Positions 35,222-46,314 of a stretch of DNA of 64,000 nucleotides are shown here, piece after piece. The notes under the pieces were generated by a model. That model searched no databases. It was not told the origin of the DNA and worked only from the letters and a program-made list of their open reading frames with translations. Position 1 is the stretch's first letter, and each line of letters starts with the position of its first letter. Position numbers and translations under genes: made by a program. The DNA lies in assembly GCF_022835695.1 (NCBI RefSeq), contig NZ_BQUV01000011.1:124001-188000 (forward strand). The letters are read 5' to 3'. The DNA is from Bradyrhizobium sp. Ce-3. GTDB taxonomy: Bacteria; Pseudomonadota; Alphaproteobacteria; Rhizobiales; Xanthobacteraceae.

Positions 35222-36046
35222 TTATTCACCACCTGACAGCAGTGAGCCGTTGCGCTTGGCGCTCTGCAAAAGGGCAAGGAAGACCGCAAAAGAGGCAGCG
35301 AACAGGATAGCGTTGATGGCCAGCGCCCACGCCATCAGGTCGGCGCGAAACACGTGATCGATCAGCAGCGACCGCATGCCCTCGAACACATAGGTCGGCG
35401 GCAGCGTCCAGGCGACAATCTGCAGCCAGCCCGGCAGCACCTCGACCGGATAGTAGATGCAGGCGAGCGGCATCACCGCGAACATCAGCGTCCAGACGAT
35501 GCTCTCGGCGCCGAGCCCGTTGCGCAGCACGAGGCCCGAGGCGAACACGCCGACCGACCAGCTGGTGAAGATCAGATTGCAGAAGAACGCGATCAGCGGC
35601 AGCCCGATGGCGTAGAAATTGAAGCCGAAAAAGAACAGCGCCAGCAGCGTCATCGGGATCACGCCGATGGCGAGCCGGATCAGGCTCATGATCATCAGCG
35701 AAAGCAGGAATTCGATCGGCTTCAGCGGGCTCATCATCAGATTGCCGAGATTGCGCGCCCACATCTCTTCGAGGAACGAGATCGAGAAGCCGAGCTGGCC
35801 GCGGAACAGGATGTCCCACAGGATCACGGCGCCGATCAGCGTGCCGCCCGCCCTGGCGAAGAAACCGGATGTCTGCGAGATGTAATTCTGCAGGAAGCCC
35901 CAGGTGATGATCTGCAAGGCCGGCCAGTAGATCAGCTCCAGCAGCCGCGGCCATGACGACATCAGGAGATACCAATAGCGCAGCACCATCGCATTGATGC
36001 GATGCAGTGAGATGCCGCGCTGGTGATGGCTGACGATCTCGCTCAT
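35222..36046 (-). CDS. ABC-2 type exporter permease
   Basis: 274 residues with six transmembrane segments (for example LIYWPALQIITWGFLQNYIS and LIGAVILWDILFRGQLGFSI). The pattern, with EMWARNLGNLMMSPLKPIEF in the middle, is the ABC2-membrane family of multidrug, polysaccharide or lipid exporters; the substrate is unknown. Its ATG overlaps the end of the ATPase gene by 4 bp (ATGA), so both are made together as a two-gene exporter. The 127-bp gap to phaZ contains nothing recognisable. Confidence 0.9.
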   Translation of the reverse strand: MSEIVSHHQRGISLHRINAMVLRYWYLLMSSWPRLLELIYWPALQIITWGFLQNYISQTSGFFARAGGTLIGAVILWDILFRGQLGFSISFLEEMWARNLGNLMMSPLKPIEFLLSLMIMSLIRLAIGVIPMTLLALFFFGFNFYAIGLPLIAFFCNLIFTSWSVGVFASGLVLRNGLGAESIVWTLMFAVMPLACIYYPVEVLPGWLQIVAWTLPPTYVFEGMRSLLIDHVFRADLMAWALAINAILFAASFAVFLALLQSAKRNGSLLSGGE

Positions 36047-36903
36047 GATGTGCCCTCTGGCGCGCCCTCCCGGAGGCGGCCGCGCGCCACATCGAGAAAC
36101 ACCTCCTCCAGCGTGTCGCGGTTGTAGCGCGCCATGATCCGCTCGGGGCTGTCGTCGTCCTGGATCTTGCCGCGCTTCATGATGATGACGCGGTCGCAGA
36201 GCCGCTCGACCTCCAGCATGTTGTGCGAGGCCAGCAGGATGGTCGCGTTACGGGTCTTTCGGTATGTTTCGAGATGCTGCCGGACCCAGTCTGCGGTGTC
36301 CGGATCGAGCGACGCGGTCGGCTCGTCGAGCAGCAGCAGGTCCGGCGCGTTGATCAGCGCCTTCGCCAGCGCGACGCGGGTCTTCTGCCCCGCGGAGAGC
36401 TTGCCGTTGGAGCGGTCCAAAAATTCCTTGAGATCGAGATCGGTCGCGAGCTGGTCGATCCGCTCGCGCAGATGCTTCACGGCATAGAGCCGGCCGAAAA
36501 TCGTCAGGTTCTGCCGCACGGTGAGCCGCATCGGCATGTCGACATAGGGGCTCTCGAAATTCATCCGGCCGAGCACGTCATAACGCTGTTCGGGGATCTT
36601 CGCGCCCAGCACGCTGACGCTGCCCGAGGTCGGCAGCACCAGCCCCATGATCATCGCGATCGTCGTGGTCTTGCCGGCGCCGTTGCCGCCGAGCAGGCCG
36701 GTGATGCTGCCGCGCGCGATGCGGAACGAGATATCGTCGATCGCGCGGGTGGTCTTGTAGACCTTGACCAGGTGCGCCACGTCGATCGCGGCCGACCCGT
36801 CCTGATCGGCCGCGGGCGCGTGTCCCTGACCTGTCCCGCGCTGTTGCATATGGCCGTCATTGAGCCATTGCGACAATAAGCGCAAGGCTTGCCCCGCATC
36901 CAT
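36043..36903 (-). CDS. ABC exporter ATPase (CcmA/NodI-like)
   Basis: 286 residues from ATG 36903; an internal ATG at 36849 is an alternative, as neither has a strong ribosome site. Homology begins at IDVAHLVKVYKTTRAIDDIS. Walker A is GGNGAGKTTTI, signature LSAGQKTRVALAKALI, Walker B LLLLDEPTASLDPDTAD, then ILLASHNMLEVERLCDRVII. This ATPase and the ABC-2 permease downstream form a drug/polysaccharide/lipid-type exporter similar in layout to NodIJ, but no nod context is seen. Divergent from the regS gene, 51 bp away. Confidence 0.92.
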   Translation of the reverse strand: MDAGQALRLLSQWLNDGHMQQRGTGQGHAPAADQDGSAAIDVAHLVKVYKTTRAIDDISFRIARGSITGLLGGNGAGKTTTIAMIMGLVLPTSGSVSVLGAKIPEQRYDVLGRMNFESPYVDMPMRLTVRQNLTIFGRLYAVKHLRERIDQLATDLDLKEFLDRSNGKLSAGQKTRVALAKALINAPDLLLLDEPTASLDPDTADWVRQHLETYRKTRNATILLASHNMLEVERLCDRVIIMKRGKIQDDDSPERIMARYNRDTLEEVFLDVARGRLREGAPEGTS

Positions 36904-36954
36904 GCGCTAAGTCGCGAATTTGTGCGCCGCCCACGGCACAGCTAAAGTCCAGAC

Positions 36955-38268
36955 ATGACCGACTTCGCTTCCGATTTCAGCCAACCTCGCCGCTATGTCC
37001 GCCTGGATACGATCCTGCGGCTGCGCTGGCTCGCCGCGCTCGGCCAGCTGGTCGCGATCTTCATCGTCGCCCAGGGGCTGGAATTCGACGTTCCGATCGT
37101 GCCCTGCATCATCATCGTGACGTTCTCGGCGTTGCTCAATCTGGCGCTGCAGATCGCGTTCAACCCGATGCAGCGGCTGGAGCCGGCCTACGCCGCGGCC
37201 CTGCTCGCCTTCAACATCGTCGAGCTCGGTGGCCTCCTGTATTTCACCGGGGGTTTGCAGAACCCGTTCTCGTTCCTGTTCCTGGCGCCGGTCTTGATCT
37301 CGGCCACGGTGTTGCCGATCCGGCTGACGATTGCGCTCGGCTGCCTTGCGGTCGCCTGCGCCTCGGCGCTGTTCTTCTATCATCTGCCGCTGCCATGGGA
37401 CGCCGACGATCCCTTGGTGCTGCCGCCGATCTATCTGATCGGCGTCTGGCTTTCGATCCTGCTCGCGATCGGCGTCACCAGCCTCTATGCATTCCAGGTG
37501 ACCGAGGAGGCGCGCCAGCTCTCCGATGCGCTGGCTGCGACCGAGCTGGTGCTGACGCGCGAGCAACATCTGACCCAGCTCGACGGCCTCGCCGCCGCCG
37601 CGGCTCACGAACTCGGCACGCCGCTGTCGACGATCTTCCTGATCTCGCGCGAGCTCGAGAAGACGGTGCATGACCCGGCGATCACCGGCGACCTCAAGAC
37701 CGTGCGCGAACAGGCGCAGCGCTGCCGCGACATCCTGAGCAAGATTGCGCAATTGTCATCGAGCGGTGCGCCGTTCGACACCATGAAGCTGTCGACCCTG
37801 ATCGAGGAGGCGGTGGCACCGCATCGCGATTTCGGCATCAACATCAAGGTGCGGCTTGCTGTCGCAGCAACGCACGAACCGGTCGCCGCGCGCAATCCCG
37901 CGATCCTCTATGGCGTCGGAAACATTCTCGAAAATGCGGTCGATTTCGCGCACCAGACCGTCGAGGTGAACGCGTGGTGGAACGCGGAAACCATCGAGAT
38001 CGTGGTCTCCGACGACGGCCCCGGCATCGCGCCTGACATGCTGAAGCGGATCGGCGAGCCGTATCTGTCGCGCCGCCGGGGCGCGGATGAGGCCCAAAAC
38101 GCGCGTGGCGGCCTGGGCTTGGGCGTTTTCATCGCAAGGACACTGCTGGAACGCACCGGAGCCAAGGTGTCGTTTACCAATCGCCCGTTCCCCGATCACG
38201 GCGCCGTGGTGCAGATCGTCTGGCCGCGTGAACGCTTCGAGGAAGCCGCACCTGGCGACGAAGCCTAA
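36955..38268 (+). CDS. regS: Redox-sensing histidine kinase RegS (RegB/PrrB/ActS family)
   Basis: 437 residues with six N-terminal membrane helices. It carries the RegB-family quinone-site motif GGLQNPF at residues 99-105 (then SFLFLAP), the phospho-His218 in LAAAAAHELGTPLSTI, and the conserved Cys257 in REQAQRCRDIL, equivalent to the redox-switch cysteine of RegB. The ATPase has NILENAVDFA and GGLGLGVFIARTLLERTGA. With these sites intact it should sense the quinone-pool or thiol redox state and phosphorylate RegR, which in rhizobia controls nitrogen fixation, respiration and CO2 fixation genes. Symbol from family recognition; 142 bp separate it from regR. Confidence 0.93.
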   Translation: MTDFASDFSQPRRYVRLDTILRLRWLAALGQLVAIFIVAQGLEFDVPIVPCIIIVTFSALLNLALQIAFNPMQRLEPAYAAALLAFNIVELGGLLYFTGGLQNPFSFLFLAPVLISATVLPIRLTIALGCLAVACASALFFYHLPLPWDADDPLVLPPIYLIGVWLSILLAIGVTSLYAFQVTEEARQLSDALAATELVLTREQHLTQLDGLAAAAAHELGTPLSTIFLISRELEKTVHDPAITGDLKTVREQAQRCRDILSKIAQLSSSGAPFDTMKLSTLIEEAVAPHRDFGINIKVRLAVAATHEPVAARNPAILYGVGNILENAVDFAHQTVEVNAWWNAETIEIVVSDDGPGIAPDMLKRIGEPYLSRRRGADEAQNARGGLGLGVFIARTLLERTGAKVSFTNRPFPDHGAVVQIVWPRERFEEAAPGDEA

Positions 38269-38410
38269 CTCCTAAGAATGGTTCTTAACCGCAAGTCTGG
38301 CATACCGGATGCATCGCTCTTCCTGGAGTTGCACGCGACTTTCGGCTGCCTTGGCAGCGCCGCAGTAGACCCCCATATAATAGGGTGTCTGCCACAGGGA
38401 AAAATGGACC

Positions 38411-38965
38411 GTGAACGCCATCACTGAACTGAATGACCATGCCGACCGCTCGCTCCTCATTGTCGAGGACGACAAGCCGTTCCTGGAACGCCTGTCGCGC
38501 GCGATGGAGACGCGCGGCTTCGCAGTGAAGTCATGCGACACAGTGTCCGATGGTCTCGCCGAGATCGGCCGCGCCGCGCCCGCTTTCGCGGTCGTCGACC
38601 TCCGGCTCGGCGACGGCAACGGCCTCGACGTCGTCTCGGCGTTGAAGCGCAAGCGTCCCGAGGCGCGCGCGATCGTGCTGACCGGCTACGGCAATATCGC
38701 CACCGCCGTGACCGCGGTGAAGATGGGCGCCGTCGACTATCTCTCGAAGCCCGCCGATGCCGACGACGTCGTCGCCGCGCTGCTCGCGACCGGCACCGAG
38801 AAGTCCGAGTTGCCGGCCAACCCGATGTCGGCGGACCGCGTACGCTGGGAGCACATCCAGCGCATCTACGAGATGTGCAACCGCAACGTCTCGGAGACCG
38901 CGCGCCGGCTCAACATGCACCGCCGCACCCTGCAGCGCATCCTCGCCAAGCGCGCGCCGCGCTAA
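38411..38965 (+). CDS. regR: Response regulator RegR (RegA/PrrA/ActR family)
   Basis: 184 residues from a GTG (AGGGA about 10 bp upstream). The receiver has SLLIVEDDKPF, phospho-Asp63 in AVVDLRLGDGNGLD and KMGAVDYLSKPAD; a Pro-containing linker leads to a Fis-type helix-turn-helix (NVSETARRLNMHRRTLQRIL) that is nearly invariant in the RegA family. Output of the RegS kinase encoded just upstream. The 142-bp gap between the genes is larger than in many regBA loci and could hold a second promoter, but no site is recognised. Confidence 0.95.
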   Translation: MNAITELNDHADRSLLIVEDDKPFLERLSRAMETRGFAVKSCDTVSDGLAEIGRAAPAFAVVDLRLGDGNGLDVVSALKRKRPEARAIVLTGYGNIATAVTAVKMGAVDYLSKPADADDVVAALLATGTEKSELPANPMSADRVRWEHIQRIYEMCNRNVSETARRLNMHRRTLQRILAKRAPR

Positions 38966-38988
38966 GCGACGTTTCATATGGTTTCGCG

Positions 38989-39019
38989 ATGGCCGGGCTC
39001 GTCCCGGCCATTTGCTTTT
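38989..39019 (+). terminator. Rho-independent terminator after regR
   Basis: ATGGCCGGG, loop CTCGT, CCCGGCCAT, then TTGCTTTT, 23 bp after the regR stop. Confidence 0.85.
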
Positions 39020-39029
39020 GCAAATACGT

Positions 39030-39240
39030 GTAGCCCGGATGAAACGAAGCGAAATCCGGGACGGACCATCCGCGGGGAGGCTTACCCGGATTGCGCTGCG
39101 CTTCATGCGGGCTACGTAGCTCGACTCATTCTGCGACTTAAACACCGTCACGCTGAGGAGGTCGCGAAGCGGCCGTCTCGAACGGTCGTCGGTCACCGGC
39201 CGGGCGTGTATCCTTCGAGGCTCGCTTCCACTCAGGACGA
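39030..39240. repeat. Repeat family A copy 3 and diverged family F copy
   Basis: 39030-39116: GTAGCCCGGATGAAACGAAG ... GCGGGCTAC, a family A element with one changed base in the right arm. 39148-39240: GTCACGCTGAGGAGGTCGCG with TCTCGAACGGTCG and a right side TCCTTCGAGGCTCGCTTCCA, a worn family F element. They fill the gap between regR and mmcB. Confidence 0.75.
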
Positions 39241-39249
39241 CGGATCACT

Positions 39250-39732
39250 TCAGAGCTCATGCCCCTGCGGATCGACCAGGCGGTTGATGCGCTGGGCTGC
39301 CGCCATCGCAAACCGCACCGTCATCGCCTTGCGGGTGGCGGCCGGCAGGCGATGCTCCGGCGCTTCGCAATGCAGATGCGCGCCATAGGCGTCGGCGATG
39401 ATCAGCCCGGTGTCGGCGGGGAAGATCTCGCACGGCAGATCCTGCGTGAAGGCGAAGAACAGCCGATCGCAATGCATCCGGTAGTCCTGCCATTTCTGGT
39501 CGGCGCGCAGATCCTCGATCGATGACTTGATCTCGACGATCCAGATCTCGCCGCGTTCATTGAGCGCGACCAGGTCGGCCCGCCGGCCGGACGGCAGCGG
39601 CAATTCGCTGATGCAGGAAAATCCCAGCGATCTCAGAAGTCTCGCCGTGCCGCGCGCGATCGCGAGCGCAGTCTCCGACTGGCGTCGGTCGGGCGCGGGC
39701 ACGAGCGTGATCTGGCGGGCGGGCGACTCCAT
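39250..39732 (-). CDS. mmcB: MmcB family DNA repair protein (PD-(D/E)XK nuclease fold)
   Basis: 160 residues. The core SGRRADLVALNERGEIWIVEIKSSIEDL (given in parts: RRADLVALNERGE, IWIVEIKSS) carries the Asp and the ExK of the PD-(D/E)XK fold. Whole-length match to the pattern of MmcB, a Caulobacter-type protein induced by mitomycin C and implicated in DNA damage repair. No GTTC-N7-GTTC SOS box was found just upstream. RBS AAGGAG lies just before the ATG. Single gene, convergent with regR. Confidence 0.9.
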   Translation of the reverse strand: MESPARQITLVPAPDRRQSETALAIARGTARLLRSLGFSCISELPLPSGRRADLVALNERGEIWIVEIKSSIEDLRADQKWQDYRMHCDRLFFAFTQDLPCEIFPADTGLIIADAYGAHLHCEAPEHRLPAATRKAMTVRFAMAAAQRINRLVDPQGHEL

Positions 39733-39877
39733 CCAAGGAGATTATCCGATTCCATGACCCAACGGCAGCGCCGGAATCGGCCGCAAATTCGCACCCAGGC
39801 CGCCGCGATTCCGGCCTCAAGCCACCGCGAAGCCGGTGGAACTTTGGTTCCGAGGGACGAAACCACTGGAGAGACCC

Positions 39878-40996
39878 ATGCGGTCACGCATCACACTTCG
39901 CTCGTTCGTCTTCGCTCTCGCAACCCTGCCGCTAACAGCCGGACTGTCCTCCGCCATCGCCAAGCCCGTGGTCGAGGTCGCGTTCGTGCTCGACACCACG
40001 GGCTCGATGGGCGGATTGATCGAGGGCGCCAAGCGCAAGATCTGGTCGATCGCGACCGCGATCGTCGATTCCAATCCCGACGCCGATATCCGCATGGGCC
40101 TGGTCGCCTATCGCGACATCGGCGACGACTATGTCACCCAGAAAGTCGAGCTGACGCGCGACATCCAGGATCTCTACGGCAATCTGCTCGACTTGAAGGC
40201 GCGCGGCGGCGGCGACTGGCCGGAGAGCGTCAACGAGGCGCTCGATGTCGCCGTCAACAAGATGCAGTGGACGCAGGGCCGCGACGGCACGCGCATCGTG
40301 TTCCTGGTCGGCGACGCCCCGCCGCACATGGACTATGCGCAGGACACCAAATACCCGGTCACGCTCGCGGTCGCCAAGCAGAAGGACATCATCGTCAACG
40401 CCGTGCTCGCCGGCAACGCGCAGGATACCGAGCGGGTGTGGCGCGATATCGCGCAACACGGCAACGGCGAGTTCATTCCGATCCCGCAGGATGGCGGCCA
40501 GATCGTCACGATCGAGACGCCGTTCGACGATGACATCATCATCCTGCAGCGCGAGATCAACGGCACCGTGATTCCCTACGGCCCGCGCGCGCTGCAGAAG
40601 CGCACGGAATCCAAGACCCAACAGCTCGCAAGCGTCGCCGCCGCTTCACCGGCGCGCGCCTCGGAGATGGCAAGCTTCATCAACAAGCGGTCGAAGGCGA
40701 CGTCGGAAGCAGTCACCGGCGACGGCGACCTGGTCGCCGACGTCGCCGCCGGCCGCAACGAGATCGCCAAGGTCAGGGATGAGGACCTGCCCGACAATCT
40801 CCGCGCGATGAAGCCCGAGGCGCGCGGCGCCGAGGTCGACAAGCAGATCACCCGGCGCAAGGCGTTGAACGAAAAGCTCGCCGCGCTGGTCGCCAAGCGC
40901 GACAAATACGTCGCCGAGCACCGCAAGAGCGCACCGAAGGCATCATCATTCGATCGCGTGGTCGAGGATACGTTGAAGGCGCAGATCAAGCGGTAG
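39878..40996 (+). CDS. Secreted von Willebrand factor A domain protein
   Basis: 372 residues from the ATG at 39878, which follows GGAGAG at a good distance. Signal peptide (MRSRITLRSFVFALATLPLT, cleavage after ...SSAIA). The VWA domain opens VVEVAFVLDTTGSMGG, a near-canonical MIDAS (DxTxS), followed by VAYRDIGDDYVTQ and RIVFLVGDAPPHMDY. After residue about 230 there is an extended, charged, probably helical tail (DNLRAMKPEARGAEVDK). Likely a periplasmic protein-protein interaction module; partner unknown. Divergent from mmcB, monocistronic. Confidence 0.9.
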   Translation: MRSRITLRSFVFALATLPLTAGLSSAIAKPVVEVAFVLDTTGSMGGLIEGAKRKIWSIATAIVDSNPDADIRMGLVAYRDIGDDYVTQKVELTRDIQDLYGNLLDLKARGGGDWPESVNEALDVAVNKMQWTQGRDGTRIVFLVGDAPPHMDYAQDTKYPVTLAVAKQKDIIVNAVLAGNAQDTERVWRDIAQHGNGEFIPIPQDGGQIVTIETPFDDDIIILQREINGTVIPYGPRALQKRTESKTQQLASVAAASPARASEMASFINKRSKATSEAVTGDGDLVADVAAGRNEIAKVRDEDLPDNLRAMKPEARGAEVDKQITRRKALNEKLAALVAKRDKYVAEHRKSAPKASSFDRVVEDTLKAQIKR

Positions 40997-41142
40997 CAGC
41001 CGGTCCAGGAATACGGCCCAGGAATACGGCCCGGGAATGCGGCCCACGCGCGTCGTCCCGCAGCTTGCGGGATGACGCTCAGGGCAGGAACCCGTCGCCG
41101 CCTCGCCGCTTATCTCCCGGCCCCGCCGGAGAGGACAGCCTG

Positions 41143-42827
41143 GTGATCGACGACCTCTGGTACAAGAATGGCGTGATCTACTGCCTGTCCGTTGGCACCT
41201 ATATGGATGCCAACGGCGACGGCATTGGCGATTTCGGCGGCCTGCTGCGGCGTCTGGACTATCTGGACGGGCTCGGCATCACCACGATCTGGCTGATGCC
41301 ATTTCAGACGTCGCCCAACAGGGACGGCGGCTATGACATTTCGGACTATTACGGCGTCGATCCGCGCTACGGCACGCTGGGCGATTTTGTCGAATTCACC
41401 CATGGCTGCCGGCAACGCGGCATCCGCGTGATCATCGACCTCGTCGTCAATCACACCTCGGATCAGCACGCCTGGTTCAAATCCGCGAGGAGCTCGAAGG
41501 ACTCGCCCTTCCGCGACTGGTACGTCTGGTCCGACAAGAAGCCCGCCAACGCCAACACCGGCATGGTGTTTCCCGGCGTCCAGAAATCGACCTGGACGCG
41601 CGACAAGCAGGCCGGTGCCTGGTACTTCCATCGCTTCTACGATTTCCAGCCGGACCTCAACACATCGAACCCGCACGTGCAGGCCGAGATCCTCAAGATC
41701 ATGGGATTCTGGATCCAGCTCGGCGTCTCCGGCTTCCGCATGGACGCCGTGCCCTTCGTGATCGCGACCAAGGGCAGCTCGGTGCGCAAGCCGGTCGAGC
41801 AATATGACATGCTGCGATCGTTTCGCGAATTCCTGCAATGGCGTCAGGGCAACGCGATCATCCTCGCCGAAGCCAATGTGCTGCCCGAGACGGACATGGA
41901 GTATTTCGGGCGCGACGGCGACCGCATGCAGATGATGTTCAACTTCCACGTCAATCAGCATCTGTTCTACGCGCTGGCATCAGCCGATACGAAGCCGTTG
42001 GCGAAAGCATTGACGGCGACCAGGCCACGGCCTCCGACCGCGCAATGGGGCCTGTTCCTGCGCAACCACGACGAGCTCGACCTCGGCCGCCTCACCAAGG
42101 CGCAGCGCGAGACGGTGTTCAAGGCGTTCGGTCCCGACAAGAGCATGCAGCTCTACGGCCGCGGCATCCGTCGGCGCCTCGCGCCCATGCTGGGCGGCGA
42201 CCGCCGGCGTCTGGAGCTCGCTTACAGCCTGATGTGCACGCTGCCCGGCACGCCCGTGATCCGCTACGGCGACGAGCTCGGCATGGGTGACAATCTCGAC
42301 TTGCCCGAGCGCGCCTGCGCACGCACGCCGATGCAATGGTCGACCGAACCGCATGGTGGCTTCACCGAGAGCGATCGGCCATGTGTGCCGGTGATCGACG
42401 AAGGTCCCTATGGCTATCAACACGTCAACGCCGCCAAGCAGCGACGCGACCCGAATTCGATGCTGAACTGGACCGAACGCATCATCCGCATGCGCAAGGA
42501 AGTCCCCGAGATCGGCTGGGGAGACTTCAAGGTCATCAGCAGCCGAACTCCGGCCGTCCTGGTCATTCGTTACGACTGGCGCAACAACTCGGTGCTGTTC
42601 GTGCACAATTTCGCGGAAAAGCCGCTCGAGATATCGTTCAACGTGGGGCTGCCTGACGACGCCGGCAATCTCCTGGTCAACCTCCTGACCGAGGATCACA
42701 GCCGCGCCGACGATGGCCGTCACAAGCTTCTGATCGAGGCCTACGGCTATCGCTGGTACAGGGTCGGCGGGCTCGACTACCTGCTGAAGCGCAGCGATAT
42801 CGATACCAACGAACCCCGCAAGCCGCG

Positions 42828-42831
<4 letters not shown>
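41143..42831 (+). CDS. GH13 enzyme, trehalose synthase-like (maltose glucosylmutase type)
   Basis: 562 residues from the GTG at 41143 (GGAGAGGAC upstream), where the family start WYKNGVIYCLSVGTYMDANG begins shortly after. The (beta/alpha)8 catalytic set is complete: nucleophile Asp201 in GFRMDAVPF, acid Glu243 in ILAEANVL, and Asp310 in LRNHDELDL, plus IIDLVVNHTSDQHAWF. The start and WYVWSDKKP segment resemble trehalose synthases (GH13_16), which convert maltose to trehalose, but no maltokinase domain is attached. It could also act on alpha-glucosides. It ends in a 4-bp tail-to-tail overlap with a second GH13 gene. Confidence 0.9.
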
Positions 42832-44435
<1,604 letters not shown>

Positions 44436-44540
44436 CCCATTCCCCCTCGCTCGTCGTCCCCGTGTCCCCGGGGTTGTCCGCAGGTTCAGGGATGACGCAC
44501 AATTCGGGACAGAAAAATGGCGCTGCAATGCGTCAGTGCC

Positions 44541-44629
44541 GTAGCCCGGATGGAGCGAAGCGTAATCCGGGGGCCACCGGAACGACTGGTAAGAAATCCC
44601 GGATTTCGCTGCGCTGCATCCGGGCTACG
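44541..44629. repeat. Palindromic repeat family A, copy 4
   Basis: GTAGCCCGGATGGAGCGAAG ... GCATCCGGGCTACG, 12 bp beyond the RMD1-like gene's stop. Confidence 0.85.
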
Positions 44630-44643
44630 CTCACGGCAAGATC

Positions 44644-45456
44644 TTAGTGGCGGGCCATCGCCAGCTGATAGATGGTGATCAGCACCTCGAACAGGATCAG
44701 GAAGACGATGATCAGCTCGAGCCGCAGCGAGCGGCCGGTGTCGATGATGTCGGTCAGGACCTGCGCGGTCTCGGCGACGACCGCGAGCTTGCGGTTGAGC
44801 GATTCCGCGCGCTCCTTCAACTCATACTCGTCTTCGAGCCGGGCATAGAGCCGCTCGAGCTGCGGCTTGTCCCAGAGGATGTCGGGTTTCTCCGAGACTT
44901 CGACCGGGCCGGCCACGCGATGCCGCACCAACAGCGCGTTGCCGATGTGCTTGAGGATCGCAACCCGCCCGCCCTGGACCCGACCACCCTTGGCGAGCTC
45001 GCGTGCCAGCGGTTCGGTGGTGTCGAACACCGCGCGAACCTCGCGTTCATGCCGCGCCAGCACCACGCTCTTCGCCAGCGCCTCGCCGACCAGGATCAGC
45101 CGCTCCGGCGACAGGCTCTGCAGATAGATCGGACCGCCCGGCGGGATCTGATCTTCCTTATCGGCGGCGACCTCGATGATCGCGATCTCCTCCTCGCGCC
45201 GCGTGAACAATCCGGTCATGCGCGATTGCAGGCTGCGCAGGAATTCGTCCTCTTCGAGCGCATTGAGACCGATCAGGACGACGACGCCGTAGCGGAACAG
45301 GATCGCTACACCATTGTCATTGACGCGAAACGCCAGCGGCGTGGTGGCCAGCACGTCGCCGCGCTCGAGACCGGACGTGTTGATGCGATCCGCGACGAAG
45401 AAGGCGCGGGCGGTGGTCCGGGGTCCGCCGAGCGGTGAGTTGGGAGCCTGGGTCAT
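44644..45456 (-). CDS. RMD1/YagE-like (DUF155) membrane protein
   Basis: 270 residues. The DUF155 pattern is visible in AFRVNDNGVAILFRYGVVVL, FLRSLQSRMTGLFTRREEEI and DKPQLERLYARLEDEYELKE, with a coiled-coil-like segment (RAESLNRKLAVVAETAQVL) and one C-terminal membrane helix (LELIIVFLILFEVLITIYQL). Yeast relatives (Rmd1, Rmd8, Mrx10) sit in mitochondrial or other membranes and support mitochondrial gene expression or meiotic division; bacterial function is unknown. Single gene. Confidence 0.88.
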   Translation of the reverse strand: MTQAPNSPLGGPRTTARAFFVADRINTSGLERGDVLATTPLAFRVNDNGVAILFRYGVVVLIGLNALEEDEFLRSLQSRMTGLFTRREEEIAIIEVAADKEDQIPPGGPIYLQSLSPERLILVGEALAKSVVLARHEREVRAVFDTTEPLARELAKGGRVQGGRVAILKHIGNALLVRHRVAGPVEVSEKPDILWDKPQLERLYARLEDEYELKERAESLNRKLAVVAETAQVLTDIIDTGRSLRLELIIVFLILFEVLITIYQLAMARH

Positions 45457-45630
45457 GAAGTTCCGGACTGCGAGGAGGTACGTGTGATCGAGAGCAGCCG
45501 CGTACCGGCCTGCTCACAAATTTGTTGTGCCGGAGGTGACCTTATCACGGTCCGTTTTGGGATCACACGCCGGGGCAAAAGCATTTCCCGTGCATGTTGA
45601 CGGCATTTTCCGGAAGCCTATGGTGCCCTC

Positions 45631-46299
45631 ATGAACGACACAACCGACACCAAACCGAAGGCCGGCGCGATCATCGTGCCGGTGACGCTGTTCGAGCAGA
45701 ACTGCACCATCATCTGGCACGAGCCGACCAAGAAGGCCGTCGTGATCGACCCCGGCGGGGACGTCGCGAAGATCCAGGCCGCGATCAAGCAGACCGGCGT
45801 GACGGTCGAGAAGATCTGGCTGACCCACGGCCATATCGACCATGTCGGCGGCGCCGCCGAGCTGCGCGACGCGCTGCAGGTCAAAATCGAGGGCCCGCAC
45901 ATCGCGGACAAGTATCTGCTCGATAATGTGGTCTCGAGCGGCGAACGCTTCGGCATCACCGGGGTGCGCAATTTCGGTCCGGACCGCTGGCTCGACGAGG
46001 GTGATCAGGTCTCGATCGGCGACCTCACCTTCGACATCCTGCACTGCCCCGGCCATTCGCCGGGCAGCGTGGTGTTCTTCAACAAGGAGCTGCGCTTCGC
46101 CCATGTCGGCGACGTCTTGTTCGCCGGTTCGGTCGGGCGCACCGACCTGCCCGGCGGCAGCCATCCGACGCTGATCCAGTCGATCAAGGAGAAACTGCTG
46201 CCGCTCGGCGACGATGTCGGCTTCATCTGCGGCCACGGCGCCGGATCGAGCATCGGCCAGGAGCGGATGACGAACCCGTTCCTGACCGGCGAGATGTAG
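45631..46299 (+). CDS. MBL-fold hydrolase (glyoxalase II / YcbL-like)
   Basis: 222 residues. The zinc site is THGHIDHVGGAAELRD with the HxHxDH signature, then LHCPGHSPGSVVFF, HVGDVLFAGSVGRTDLPGG and a final His in FICGHGAGSSIGQE. This order is that of short glyoxalase II-like enzymes such as YcbL, which hydrolyse thioesters such as S-lactoylglutathione. A 173-bp gap separates it from the divergent RMD1-like gene. RBS not strong. Confidence 0.92.
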   Translation: MNDTTDTKPKAGAIIVPVTLFEQNCTIIWHEPTKKAVVIDPGGDVAKIQAAIKQTGVTVEKIWLTHGHIDHVGGAAELRDALQVKIEGPHIADKYLLDNVVSSGERFGITGVRNFGPDRWLDEGDQVSIGDLTFDILHCPGHSPGSVVFFNKELRFAHVGDVLFAGSVGRTDLPGGSHPTLIQSIKEKLLPLGDDVGFICGHGAGSSIGQERMTNPFLTGEM

Positions 46300-46314
46300 C
46301 TACTTTATCAGCCC

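Noticed and set aside
36955-38268. Kinase considered as a FixL-type oxygen sensor
   Set aside because: No PAS haem domain; the quinone motif and six membrane helices place it in the RegB family.
39733-39877. SOS (LexA) box sought upstream of mmcB
   Set aside because: No GTTC-N7-GTTC pattern is present in the mmcB/VWA intergenic region.
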